The position numbers and the translations under genes are program-made. The notes under the pieces are model-generated. The model did not search any database and was not told where the DNA came from. It was given only the letters and a program-made list of their open reading frames with translations. A stretch of DNA of 6,891 bases from Thermoplasmata archaeon (GTDB lineage: Archaea; Thermoplasmatota; Thermoplasmata; Lutacidiplasmatales; UBA184), in NCBI GenBank assembly GCA_021792485.1, contig JAJYUO010000065.1, positions 1 to 6,891 of the forward strand. Reading direction: 5' to 3'. The first letter of the stretch is position 1; every line of letters starts with the position of its first letter. This document shows positions 1 through 6,145 of the stretch, piece after piece.

Positions 1-428
1 AGGATGCCGAGGCTCTTCACGCCGATCTTCTGCGAGCGCGCGACGAATCCATGGAAGCGCTCGTGCAGTGCGACACCGACGACCAGCGCGATGATCCCGT
101 ACCCGATCGGAATGATCGGGTTGAGTCCCGGGATCCCGAGGGCTTCCTGAACGCTCGGTGCGCTCGCGGCGCTCGTGTGAAGGCTAACGATCGCGTCGAT
201 GAGGAGCAGGACCACCATCGCTCCCATCGCGATCACGCTGAGCAGGATCGCGATGTCGCCGGCGATCGACCACGCCCGCGCCCGCCGGCCGACCCGATCG
301 ATGAACTCGCGGCCGCGCCGGGTCTTGATCATCACGGCGGGCCCGAAGAGCGAGAGCGTACGCTCCTTGCCAATCCAGCCGGCCCTCCACAATACGTAGA
401 CGACGATCGCGTAGGCCAGGACCACCAA
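1..428 (-). CDS. Site-2 protease (M50 family intramembrane metalloprotease), 5' part only
   Basis: Integral-membrane zinc protease expected to cut substrates within or next to the bilayer. Seen directly: reading from 428 downwards, about 142 residues are encoded before the window edge. They contain a first hydrophobic helix (residues 1-14, longer if the start is further upstream), a basic/aromatic stretch including LSLFGPAVMIKTRRG, a second helix (about 54-80), a motif GIPGLNPIIPIGYG, and a third helix carrying HERFHG. H122 and H126 with E123 form the HExxH zinc site (bases 65-51). The third zinc ligand, usually an Asp in a later NxxPxxPLDG-like motif, and any PDZ domain would lie beyond the edge. 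The start is uncertain: no ATG, GTG or TTG exists between rtcB and the TTG at 428-426 (GTG follows at 425-423), yet the frame stays open back to the rtcB stop and the upstream residues (NGYEIAG) look like the beginning of the first helix. The physiological substrate is unknown. Confidence 0.82.
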   Translation of the reverse strand, partial: MVVLAYAIVVYVLWRAGWIGKERTLSLFGPAVMIKTRRGREFIDRVGRRARAWSIAGDIAILLSVIAMGAMVVLLLIDAIVSLHTSAASAPSVQEALGIPGLNPIIPIGYGIIALVVGVALHERFHGFVARSQKIGVKSLGI

Positions 429-498
429 TCCCGCGATCTCGTACCCGTTGAGCGTGAACGACGTCGTGCTGCCCCCGCTCTCTCGAGCCGGCTCGCGG

Positions 499-504
499 TA
501 AATA
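499..504 (-). promoter_or_regulatory. Possible TATA box for the site-2 protease gene
   Basis: TATTTA on the minus strand is the only AT-rich hexamer in the 111-bp gap between rtcB and the protease gene. It lies 36 bp after the rtcB stop. If used as an archaeal TATA box, transcription would begin near 476, leaving a leader of about 48 nt before the TTG at 428. The gap also holds a small GC-only inverted repeat (CGGGG/CCCCG, 519-533) just after rtcB, with no T-tract. The call rests on base composition and position only. Confidence 0.35.
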
Positions 505-539
505 CGCTGCGGTCGGCGCGGGGGAACGCCCCGGTCGCG

Positions 540-1991
540 TCAGCCTTTGACGACTCCCATCGGAGTAAGGCGGGCGACGCGCCGGGTCAGTCCGGCGCCC
601 TCGGCCACTCGGACGACCTCCTCGATGTCCTTGTACGCGCCGGGCGCCTCCTCCGTGACCCCTTCCCGCGTGGTGGAGCGGATGACGACGCCGCGCTCCC
701 GCAGAGAACGGGTCACGTCATCGAAACGGAACGTGCGAGCCGCCGCGCTCCGGCTCAGTCGGCGGCCGGCACCGTGGCAGGACGAGCCGAACGATCGGGT
801 CATGGACGTCGGAAGGCCGACGAGGACGTAGCTCGCCGTTCCCATGTCGCCCGGAATCAGCACCGGCTGGCCGCTCGAGCGGTACGGCTCCGGGACCTCG
901 TGGCGCCCGGCAGGAAACGACCGTGTCGCGCCCTTACGGTGCACGAGCAGGCGCCGAGGTCCGCTCTCGGTCGCATGCTCCTCGAACTTGGCCATGTTGT
1001 GCGCGATGTCGTAGACGACCTCGATCCCGAGGTCGGCAGCCGATCGCCCGAACGTCGCTTCGAACGCCCGCCGGACCCCCGTCGTAATCGCCTGGCGGTT
1101 GGCCCACGCGAAGTTCGCCGCCGCGGCCATGGCGGCCAGGTACTCTTGCGCTCCCTCCGAAGCGATCGGGGCACAGCAAAGCTGCCGGTCCACGAGCCGG
1201 ACGCCTCGTCGGAGAAGCTCCTGGTCCATCTTCCGGATGTAATCGCTCGCGACCTGATGGCCCAGCCCGCGAGAGCCCGTGTGGAGCATGACCACGGCCT
1301 GGCCTTCTTCGAGGCCGAACGCCTTCGCGCATGCGGTGTCGAAGATGTGGTCGACCTTCTGGACCTCGAGAAAGTGGTTGCCGCTGCCGAGCGTGCCGAG
1401 CTGGCGGCTCCCGCGCTTGCGGGCCTCCAAACTCACGAGCCGCGGGTCGGCCCCGCTCATGCACCCGTTCTCTTCTTGGACCAGGAGGTCTTCCGGTGTT
1501 CCGCTTCCCGTGTCGACAAGCCATCGAGCGCCCCCGGCGAGGACTTCGTCCATTTCCGACGGTCCGAGGAGCGTGCCGACCTTCGAACCTACGCCCGCGG
1601 GAACGGCGCGGTACAGCTGTTCGGCGAGCTCGGCGAGCTTCGGTCGTACTTCCGCCTCTCCTAACGCGGTCCGCAGAAGCCGGACGCCGCAGTTAATGTC
1701 GTATCCGATCCCACCAGGACTGACGATCCCCTCGTCCAGATCGAACGCCGCCACCCCTCCGACGGGGAATCCGTACCCGAAGTGGATATCGGGCATCGCC
1801 AGGGAGCGCTCGACGATCCCGGGAAGGGTCGCGACGTTGGCGAGCTGCCCGATCGCCGGATCGTGCGCCACCTCGCTCAACAGCGCGGGGCTCGAGAACA
1901 ACCGGCCGGGCACGCGCATGCCGCGGGTGGCGTCGATCTCGATATCGTAGGTGAACTCGTCGCGGGGGACGAGCGGAAGCGCGGCCGCCAT
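540..1991 (-). CDS. rtcB: RtcB RNA-splicing ligase (3'-phosphate/5'-OH, GTP-dependent)
   Basis: Joins RNA 2',3'-cyclic phosphate or 3'-phosphate ends to 5'-OH ends through a guanylylated-histidine intermediate with Mn2+; in archaea it is the tRNA-exon ligase after splicing-endonuclease cleavage. The 483-residue protein is full length for the family. Visible signatures in order: GGIGYDINCGVRLL (metal ligands D98 and C101), SGNHFLEVQ (N205, H206), MLHTGSRGLGHQ (H237), YDIAHNMAKFEEH (H331), GDMGTASYVL (382-390), SSCHGAGR (H406, the guanylylation site by family position) and the C-terminal MGVVKG. All expected catalytic residues are present, and no intein interrupts the gene, although archaeal rtcB genes often carry one. 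The ATG at 1991 is supported by a TATA-like element about 26 bp upstream, suggesting a leaderless mRNA. The site-2 protease gene follows in the same direction after 111 bp. No archease gene is adjacent. Confidence 0.97.
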   Translation of the reverse strand: MAAALPLVPRDEFTYDIEIDATRGMRVPGRLFSSPALLSEVAHDPAIGQLANVATLPGIVERSLAMPDIHFGYGFPVGGVAAFDLDEGIVSPGGIGYDINCGVRLLRTALGEAEVRPKLAELAEQLYRAVPAGVGSKVGTLLGPSEMDEVLAGGARWLVDTGSGTPEDLLVQEENGCMSGADPRLVSLEARKRGSRQLGTLGSGNHFLEVQKVDHIFDTACAKAFGLEEGQAVVMLHTGSRGLGHQVASDYIRKMDQELLRRGVRLVDRQLCCAPIASEGAQEYLAAMAAAANFAWANRQAITTGVRRAFEATFGRSAADLGIEVVYDIAHNMAKFEEHATESGPRRLLVHRKGATRSFPAGRHEVPEPYRSSGQPVLIPGDMGTASYVLVGLPTSMTRSFGSSCHGAGRRLSRSAAARTFRFDDVTRSLRERGVVIRSTTREGVTEEAPGAYKDIEEVVRVAEGAGLTRRVARLTPMGVVKG

Positions 1992-2014
1992 GGACCGCGT
2001 GGATTGAAGGAGTC

Positions 2015-2020
2015 TATTAA
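2015..2020 (-). promoter_or_regulatory. TATA box of rtcB (leaderless promoter)
   Basis: The minus strand reads TTAATA here, in context CGACCTTAATAGACTCC. Its centre is about 26 nt from the A of the rtcB ATG (1991), the standard archaeal TATA-to-start-site distance, so the transcript probably begins at or within a base or two of the start codon. No Shine-Dalgarno sequence lies before the ATG, which agrees with this. The surrounding sequence is otherwise GC-rich, making the AT patch stand out. The same bases read CTATTAA on the plus strand and could also serve the divergent gene at 2100. Confidence 0.6.
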
Positions 2021-2088
2021 GGTCGAGGGCTGCGGCGCGGATCCCGAGCCAAGCATGAAGTAGCTTCGCCGCCCTCTCAATCGGTCAA

Positions 2089-2094
2089 GGGGGG
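2089..2094 (+). promoter_or_regulatory. G-rich ribosome binding site for the zinc-ribbon protein gene
   Basis: The leader contains AAGGGGGGAACTG followed by ATG at 2100. The G run ends 5 nt before the start, a normal Shine-Dalgarno distance, though it is not a textbook GGAGG. It supports the ATG at 2100 as the real start and implies a leadered transcript, in contrast to the divergent rtcB. Confidence 0.5.
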
Positions 2095-2099
2095 AACTG

Positions 2100-2507
2100 A
2101 TGTACCTCGGGCGTTTGCTCACGATGATCAACTTCGCGCTGCTCGCGATAGCGATCGGGATCTACCTCGTCGCACCGGCGATCGCGACGACGTTCCTCTA
2201 CATCCTCATCGCATGGATGTTTGCGAGCCTTGTCCTCTTCTACCTGCCGATCTCGCGTCGGCCGATCGGAGGCTCGCCCGCCGCCCCCCCCAGGCCCGGC
2301 CCGCCGCCCGCCGCCGGCACGCCGACGGCGTCCGGCGGAACGCCGCTCCCGTCGAGCACGGTGAGCACCACGTTGGCCGCCGCGGGCCCCCCATCGTCGT
2401 CGGCCGGATCTCCGGAGCCGATCGGCTTTTGCATTTACTGCGGGGGGCACCTACCGCCGAACGTCGGGTACTGCCCGGCGTGCGGCCATCCGGTCCACCC
2501 CGTCTGA
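2100..2507 (+). CDS. Small membrane protein with C-terminal zinc ribbon
   Basis: Function not recognised. The 135-residue product has two predicted membrane helices (about 7-25 and 30-49) joined by a very short turn, so both termini should face the same side, probably the cytoplasm since Arg residues (SRRP, 52-55) follow the second helix. A Pro/Ala/Ser/Thr-rich flexible linker spans about 58-107. The C-terminus is a compact zinc ribbon with C111, C114, C125 and C128 in the pattern CxxC-x10-CxxC (CIYCGG...YCPACGH). Many archaea encode membrane-tethered zinc ribbons of this design with unknown partners. It is the only plus-strand gene I accept here; it diverges from rtcB and ends 16 bp before the convergent carrier-protein gene. 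The linker contains an eight-C run (2284-2291), but the frame reads through to the zinc ribbon, so no frameshift is apparent. Confidence 0.8.
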   Translation: MYLGRLLTMINFALLAIAIGIYLVAPAIATTFLYILIAWMFASLVLFYLPISRRPIGGSPAAPPRPGPPPAAGTPTASGGTPLPSSTVSTTLAAAGPPSSSAGSPEPIGFCIYCGGHLPPNVGYCPACGHPVHPV

Positions 2508-2523
2508 CGCAGCGGCACCCCGT

Positions 2524-3078
2524 TCACTCCGGGAGGACCCGGAGCATCGCTTCCTTCGCTCGCACGTTCGATCCGGCGCGGACCGACACCTGGGCCACCG
2601 TGCCATCGATGGGGCTCGCGACCTCGTTGCGCATCTTCATCGCCTCGACGACAACCAGGACTTGACCGGCTCGGACCCTTTCGCCCTCTCGGACCCGTAC
2701 CTCGACCACCTTTCCGGGCATCGGCGGCACGATCGCGGAGCCCGGACCCTCGTTCGGATTCGAAGCGGGCGAAGAAGGGGATGGGCCGACGGCCGCGCGA
2801 GAGGGCGGCCGAGCGGCGGGCGCAGACCCTTCCTCCCGGCGCACATCGTCGATCGGCCAACGTTCCCCGTTCACATCGGCCGGCCCGGGGGGGACCGCGA
2901 ATCCCTGGGGCCACCCATCGACCACCACTCTCTCCCCGGCGATGTCGAGCTCGACCTTCAGCGGTCCCGCATTCAGGACCTCGAACGGGTACGTCCGCTC
3001 GCCGACCCGCACGGTCTTGGCGTCGAGGTCGACGTCGACCGTTTCGGCTCTACCTGCGCGAACGATGCTGAGCCGCAT
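2524..3078 (-). CDS. Biotin carboxyl carrier protein (transcarboxylase 1.3S-like)
   Basis: Carries CO2 on a biotinylated lysine between carboxylase/carboxyltransferase active sites. The 184-residue protein has three parts. Residues 1-85 form a beta-rich region (VRAGRAETVDVDLDA, then GERTYPFEV, then GERVVVDGW), resembling the domain preceding the biotinyl domain in acyl-CoA carboxylase alpha subunits; that likeness is an inference. Residues 86-115 are a Pro/Ala/Ser linker. Residues 116-184 are a complete biotinyl domain: PPMPGKVVEVRVREGERV, then VVVEAMKM with K148 as the biotin site, then NEVASPIDGTV. K148 is 36 residues from the C-terminus, the usual distance. The start is firm: a perfect GGAGGTG Shine-Dalgarno lies just upstream. 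The gene overlaps the 3' end of the 5S-type gene by 29 bp, so the two are co-expressed. BirA, encoded first in the cluster, is the likely modifying enzyme. Confidence 0.93.
   Translation of the reverse strand: MRLSIVRAGRAETVDVDLDAKTVRVGERTYPFEVLNAGPLKVELDIAGERVVVDGWPQGFAVPPGPADVNGERWPIDDVRREEGSAPAARPPSRAAVGPSPSSPASNPNEGPGSAIVPPMPGKVVEVRVREGERVRAGQVLVVVEAMKMRNEVASPIDGTVAQVSVRAGSNVRAKEAMLRVLPE
2527..2544. terminator. Hairpin at convergent gene ends, possible bidirectional terminator
   Basis: CTCCGGG at 2527-2533 is a perfect inverted repeat of CCCGGAG at 2538-2544, with a 4-nt loop. It sits within the last codons of the carrier-protein gene and 20 nt past the stop of the plus-strand zinc-ribbon gene. 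Its position suits a shared stop or mRNA 3'-end stabiliser for both transcripts. There is no T-tract on either strand, so it is not a classical archaeal or intrinsic terminator, and chance is possible in such GC-rich DNA. Confidence 0.3.
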
Positions 3079-4579
3079 CGATCCACCTCCGCTGGCCGAG
3101 CGCGCGGACGCGTCCTTCGTGGGACCAAGCGTTCGCTCGCCCTCCTTCGCGCGCGGGCACCGCCGGCGCGGGGGGCGATGGCGCCGGGGCCCGCATCGCC
3201 GCGACGATCCCTAGCGCGGCGGTCGTGAGCACGTCGCTCGTGAGGCCCCGGTCGACCGCCGTACGGTAGGACTGGTAGACCGAGGGAAAGATCGCGTAGG
3301 ATAGGACCTCGCGCTCGGTCGCATTCGGCCGGAACGCCCGGACCTCGGCGGTCATCTTCTCGAACTCTGGGGGGATATGGTCGGCCGGTCGACCGTGGAT
3401 CGCCGGCTTCTCGGCCGTCACCCGCGCGACGAGCTCCGCGTCCATCGGCCCGGGCGGGGTCCCGTACAGGCCGCGCAGGTAATCCTGGACCTCCTGCGTG
3501 ATCGTGCGGTACCGCTCCCCCGCGAGCACGTTCAGGACCGCCTGGATCCCGACGATCTGGCTCGTCGGGGTGACGAGCGGCGGATAGCCGAGATCCTTGC
3601 GGACCCGCGGGATCTCCGCGAGGACCTCCGGGAGGCGCCCGAGCGCCCCTTGCTCTTCGAGCTGGCTGAGGAGGTTCGAGAGCATCCCGCCCGGGACCTG
3701 GTGAAGGATGATCTCCGGGTCGGTCTGGAGGGCCCGAAGCTGAAGCAGCGGGCGGTAGTGCTCGAGCACCGTGCGGAAGTAGTCGGCCAGGTCGGCGAGC
3801 GCCCCCAGGTCGAGATGCGTGTCGTACGGGGTCCCCCTCATCGCCGCAACGAGCGTCTCGGTCGGAGGCTGCGACGCGCCCCCCGAGAACGGGCTCAGCG
3901 CCCCGTCCACCGAGGTGGCGCCGGCCTCCGCCGCCGCGAGGCAGGAGAGCGTCGCCATGCCGCTAGAGGAATGCGTGTGGACCGCGACGGGGAGCCCTAC
4001 TTGCCGGACCAGCGCGCGCGTAAGCGCTCCGCTGTCGGTCGGGGGCATGAACCCGGCCATGTCCTTGATGCACAGCTCCTCGGCGCCCATCTCGGCGAGG
4101 CGACGGCCGAGGGCGACGAACGACTCGAGCGTGTGCACCGGGGACTGCGTATAGCAGATCGTTCCCTGCGCGCGGCCCCCCGCCCGGCGAACCGCTTCCA
4201 AGGCGACCCGCATGTTCTCCGGATCGTTGAGCGCGTCGAAGACGCGGAAGATCGTGATACCCGTGCGCGCCGAGTGCTCTACGAACTTGCGCACGAGGTC
4301 GTCCGAGTAGTGTCGATATCCGACCAGGTTCTGTCCCCGCAGGAGCATCTGGAGCGGCGTGTTCGGGATCGCGCGCTTGAGCTCGGCGAGCCGTTCCCAC
4401 GGATCCTCGCGCAAGAAGCGCAGGCAGACGTCGAACGTCGCGCCCCCCCACACCTCGAGCGAGCGGTACCCGATCGCGTCCAGCCGCTCGGCGGCCGGGA
4501 GCATGTCGCGCGTGCGCATCCGGGTCGCGATCAGCGACTGATGCCCGTCCCGCAGTACGGTATCGGTAATCTGGACCAT
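3050..4579 (-). CDS. pycB: Pyruvate/oxaloacetate carboxyltransferase subunit (PycB/OadA/transcarboxylase 5S family)
   Basis: Moves carboxyl groups between biotin and pyruvate/oxaloacetate. The N-terminal TIM barrel (about 1-290) shows TDTVLRDGHQS with metal ligand D11, RGQNLVGYRHY (81-91), FRVFDALND (111-119), CIKDMAG with K172 as the expected carboxylated lysine, and VHTHSSSGM with metal ligands H201 and H203. The conserved C-terminal domain follows (QVPGGMLSNL at 294-303, TPTSQIVGIQAV at 337-348, about to 460). Unlike the fused archaeal PycB proteins, no biotinyl domain is attached: after residue 462 comes a Pro/Ala stretch and a basic, low-complexity tail to 509, and the carrier is a separate gene whose ribosome binding site and start lie inside this tail. 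The start follows the 12S-type gene by 18 bp with only a weak GGGT element. The barrel is shared by pyruvate carboxylase B, oxaloacetate decarboxylase alpha and transcarboxylase 5S; sequence alone does not separate them, but the neighbours favour 5S or PycB. Confidence 0.93.
   Translation of the reverse strand: MVQITDTVLRDGHQSLIATRMRTRDMLPAAERLDAIGYRSLEVWGGATFDVCLRFLREDPWERLAELKRAIPNTPLQMLLRGQNLVGYRHYSDDLVRKFVEHSARTGITIFRVFDALNDPENMRVALEAVRRAGGRAQGTICYTQSPVHTLESFVALGRRLAEMGAEELCIKDMAGFMPPTDSGALTRALVRQVGLPVAVHTHSSSGMATLSCLAAAEAGATSVDGALSPFSGGASQPPTETLVAAMRGTPYDTHLDLGALADLADYFRTVLEHYRPLLQLRALQTDPEIILHQVPGGMLSNLLSQLEEQGALGRLPEVLAEIPRVRKDLGYPPLVTPTSQIVGIQAVLNVLAGERYRTITQEVQDYLRGLYGTPPGPMDAELVARVTAEKPAIHGRPADHIPPEFEKMTAEVRAFRPNATEREVLSYAIFPSVYQSYRTAVDRGLTSDVLTTAALGIVAAMRAPAPSPPAPAVPAREGGRANAWSHEGRVRALGQRRWIDAAQHRSRR
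3083..3090 (-). promoter_or_regulatory. Strong Shine-Dalgarno for the biotin carrier gene, inside the upstream ORF
   Basis: The minus strand reads GGAGGTGG and then ATCG before the ATG at 3078. GGAGGTG is a perfect complement of the conserved 16S rRNA 3' end (CACCTCC). The site lies within codons of the 5S-type gene (the R-R-W of its C-terminal tail), so ribosomes finishing that gene run over it. It fixes the start of the carrier protein and probably allows it to be translated more strongly than the enzyme upstream. Confidence 0.8.
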
Positions 4580-4597
4580 CGTGCGACCCGCGGGCGG

Positions 4598-6145
4598 CTA
4601 CAACGGGCCGTTCCCGTGCTTCTTCGGAGGGCGATCCTCGCGCTTGGACGAGAGCATCGTTAGCCCGGCGACCAGACGCGGCCGCGTCGTAGCGGGATCG
4701 ATGACGTCGTCGATGTACCCCCGCTCCGCGGCGAGGAAGGGGTTCATGAACTGATCCCGGTAATCTCGAATGCGCTGCGAGCGCTCCTCCTCGGAGACGC
4801 CTCCGTTGCCGTTTCCCGCGCGGCGGAAAAGGATCTTCGCGGCCCCTTCGGCCCCCATCACCGCGATCTCGGCGCCGGGCCAGGCGAAGTTGAGGTCGCC
4901 GCCGAGGTGCTTCGAACACATGACGTCATACGCCCCCCCGTAGGCCTTGCGAAGGATCACCGTCATCATCGGCACCGTTGCCTCCGCGTAGGCATAGAGA
5001 AGTTTCGCGCCGTGCCGGATGATCCCGCCGTGCTCCTGCGCCGTGCCCGGAAGGAATCCGGGCACGTCGACGAACGTAAGCAAGGGAAGGCTGAAGGCAT
5101 CGCACGTGCGGACGAAACGGGCGGCTTTGACGGAGGCATTGATGTCGAGCGTGCCGGCAAGCTGCGACGGGTTGTTCGCGATGACCCCGATCGCGTGGCC
5201 CGAAAGGCGGGCGAGACCGACAACGATGTTCGTCGCCCACTCCGCCTGGACCTCGAGGAAAGAGCCGGGGTCGATGACCCGACCGATCACCTCGCGCACG
5301 TCGTAGGGAGCGTTCGCGTCCTCGGGAACGATGCGCGCGAGCTCGCCGGCGGCGCTCGCACTCGGTTCGACGCTCTCCGCGCGCGGGGGCTCTTCCAGGT
5401 TGTTCAACGGAAGGTAGCCAAGCAATCGGCGGATGAGGTCGAGCGCGTCCGTGTCGTTCGCGGCGGTGAAGTGCGATACCCCGCTCAGGCGCGCATGCGC
5501 ATCCGCGCCGCCGAGATCCTCGGTCGAGACCTCCTCCCCGGTGACCTCCTTCACGACATCCGGGCCGGTGATGAACATCTGAGAGGTGCCGCGCGCCATG
5601 ACCACGAAGTCGGTCAGCGCCGGGGAGTAGACTGCTCCTCCCGCGCACGGCCCGAGGATCGCGGAGATCTGGGGGACGACGCCCGAGAGGCTCACGTTGC
5701 GCAGGAAGACGTCGCCATACCCTCCGAGGCTGACGACCCCTTCTTGGATCCGGGCACCGCCCGAGTCGTTGAGTCCGACGATCGGAACTCCCGCCTTACG
5801 GGCGAGCTCCATCACCGCGACGATCTTCGCCGCGTGGGCCTCTCCGAGGGCGCCGCCGAAGACGGTCGCGTCCTGGGCGAAGGCGCAGACCGGGCGTCCG
5901 TCGATCTCGCCCCATCCGGTCACCACCCCATCCCCCGGTATCCGGCGCTCGGCCATGCCGAAGGAGGTCGACCGGGTCGTGACGTAGGCCCCGATCTCCT
6001 CGAACGTTCCCGCGTCGAAGAACGCGTCGAGCCTCTCGCGCGCGGTGAGCTTGCCGGCCGCGTGGTGCTTGGCGATCCGTTCCGGACCGCCGCCTTCCCG
6101 CGCGGCGCGCTTGAGCGTCTCCCAACGATCAAACACCGGGTTCAT
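4598..6145 (-). CDS. pccB: Acyl-CoA carboxyltransferase, PccB/MmdA/transcarboxylase 12S type
   Basis: Transfers carboxyl between biotin and an acyl-CoA, most likely propionyl-CoA/(S)-methylmalonyl-CoA. The 515 residues are the normal length, with two crotonase-fold halves (about 1-250 and 280-515). Visible features: KLTARERLDAFFD near the N-terminus, the first oxyanion glycines in GPCAGGAVYSPALTDF (G169-G170), the inter-half PLNN region (246-249), NNPSQLAGTLD (324-334), FVDVPGFLPGTAQEHGGII (358-376), the second oxyanion site RKAYGGAYDVM (G403-G404), and the family tail PPKKHGNGPL. D407 in AYDVM occupies the position where Asp is associated with propionyl-CoA and Ile with acetyl-CoA preference in actinobacterial homologues, so propionyl/methylmalonyl-CoA is favoured. 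Its start overlaps the birA stop as ATGA, implying coupled translation. It could serve a transcarboxylase, a biotin-dependent carboxylase with a carboxylase subunit encoded elsewhere, or a decarboxylase; no sodium-pump beta subunit is nearby. Confidence 0.95.
   Translation of the reverse strand: MNPVFDRWETLKRAAREGGGPERIAKHHAAGKLTARERLDAFFDAGTFEEIGAYVTTRSTSFGMAERRIPGDGVVTGWGEIDGRPVCAFAQDATVFGGALGEAHAAKIVAVMELARKAGVPIVGLNDSGGARIQEGVVSLGGYGDVFLRNVSLSGVVPQISAILGPCAGGAVYSPALTDFVVMARGTSQMFITGPDVVKEVTGEEVSTEDLGGADAHARLSGVSHFTAANDTDALDLIRRLLGYLPLNNLEEPPRAESVEPSASAAGELARIVPEDANAPYDVREVIGRVIDPGSFLEVQAEWATNIVVGLARLSGHAIGVIANNPSQLAGTLDINASVKAARFVRTCDAFSLPLLTFVDVPGFLPGTAQEHGGIIRHGAKLLYAYAEATVPMMTVILRKAYGGAYDVMCSKHLGGDLNFAWPGAEIAVMGAEGAAKILFRRAGNGNGGVSEEERSQRIRDYRDQFMNPFLAAERGYIDDVIDPATTRPRLVAGLTMLSSKREDRPPKKHGNGPL

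Noticed and set aside
51..1664. 537-codon open frame on the plus strand, antisense to rtcB
   Set aside because: Its translation is Arg/Asp/Pro-rich with no recognisable domain, and it lies opposite rtcB, which carries all catalytic motifs. Long antisense frames are expected in DNA this GC-rich.
1..1991. rtcB next to a site-2 protease, recalling the eukaryotic unfolded-protein response, where RtcB and S2P both take part
   Set aside because: In eukaryotes they act on separate branches (XBP1 RNA and ATF6). Adjacency of two common archaeal genes with a 111-bp gap is not enough to suggest a stress pathway.
540..1991. Possible intein in rtcB
   Set aside because: Archaeal rtcB is a frequent intein host, but the protein is the normal 483 residues and the motifs run without interruption.
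3377..4663. 428-codon open frame on the plus strand, antisense to the 5S-type gene
   Set aside because: Low-complexity Arg/Glu/Val composition without motifs, and the opposite strand encodes a well-conserved enzyme.
2524..6145. Sodium-pumping decarboxylase complex (oxaloacetate or methylmalonyl-CoA decarboxylase)
   Set aside because: Both transferase types could belong to such pumps, but no multi-helix beta subunit or small gamma subunit is present among the cluster genes. It cannot be excluded beyond the window edge.
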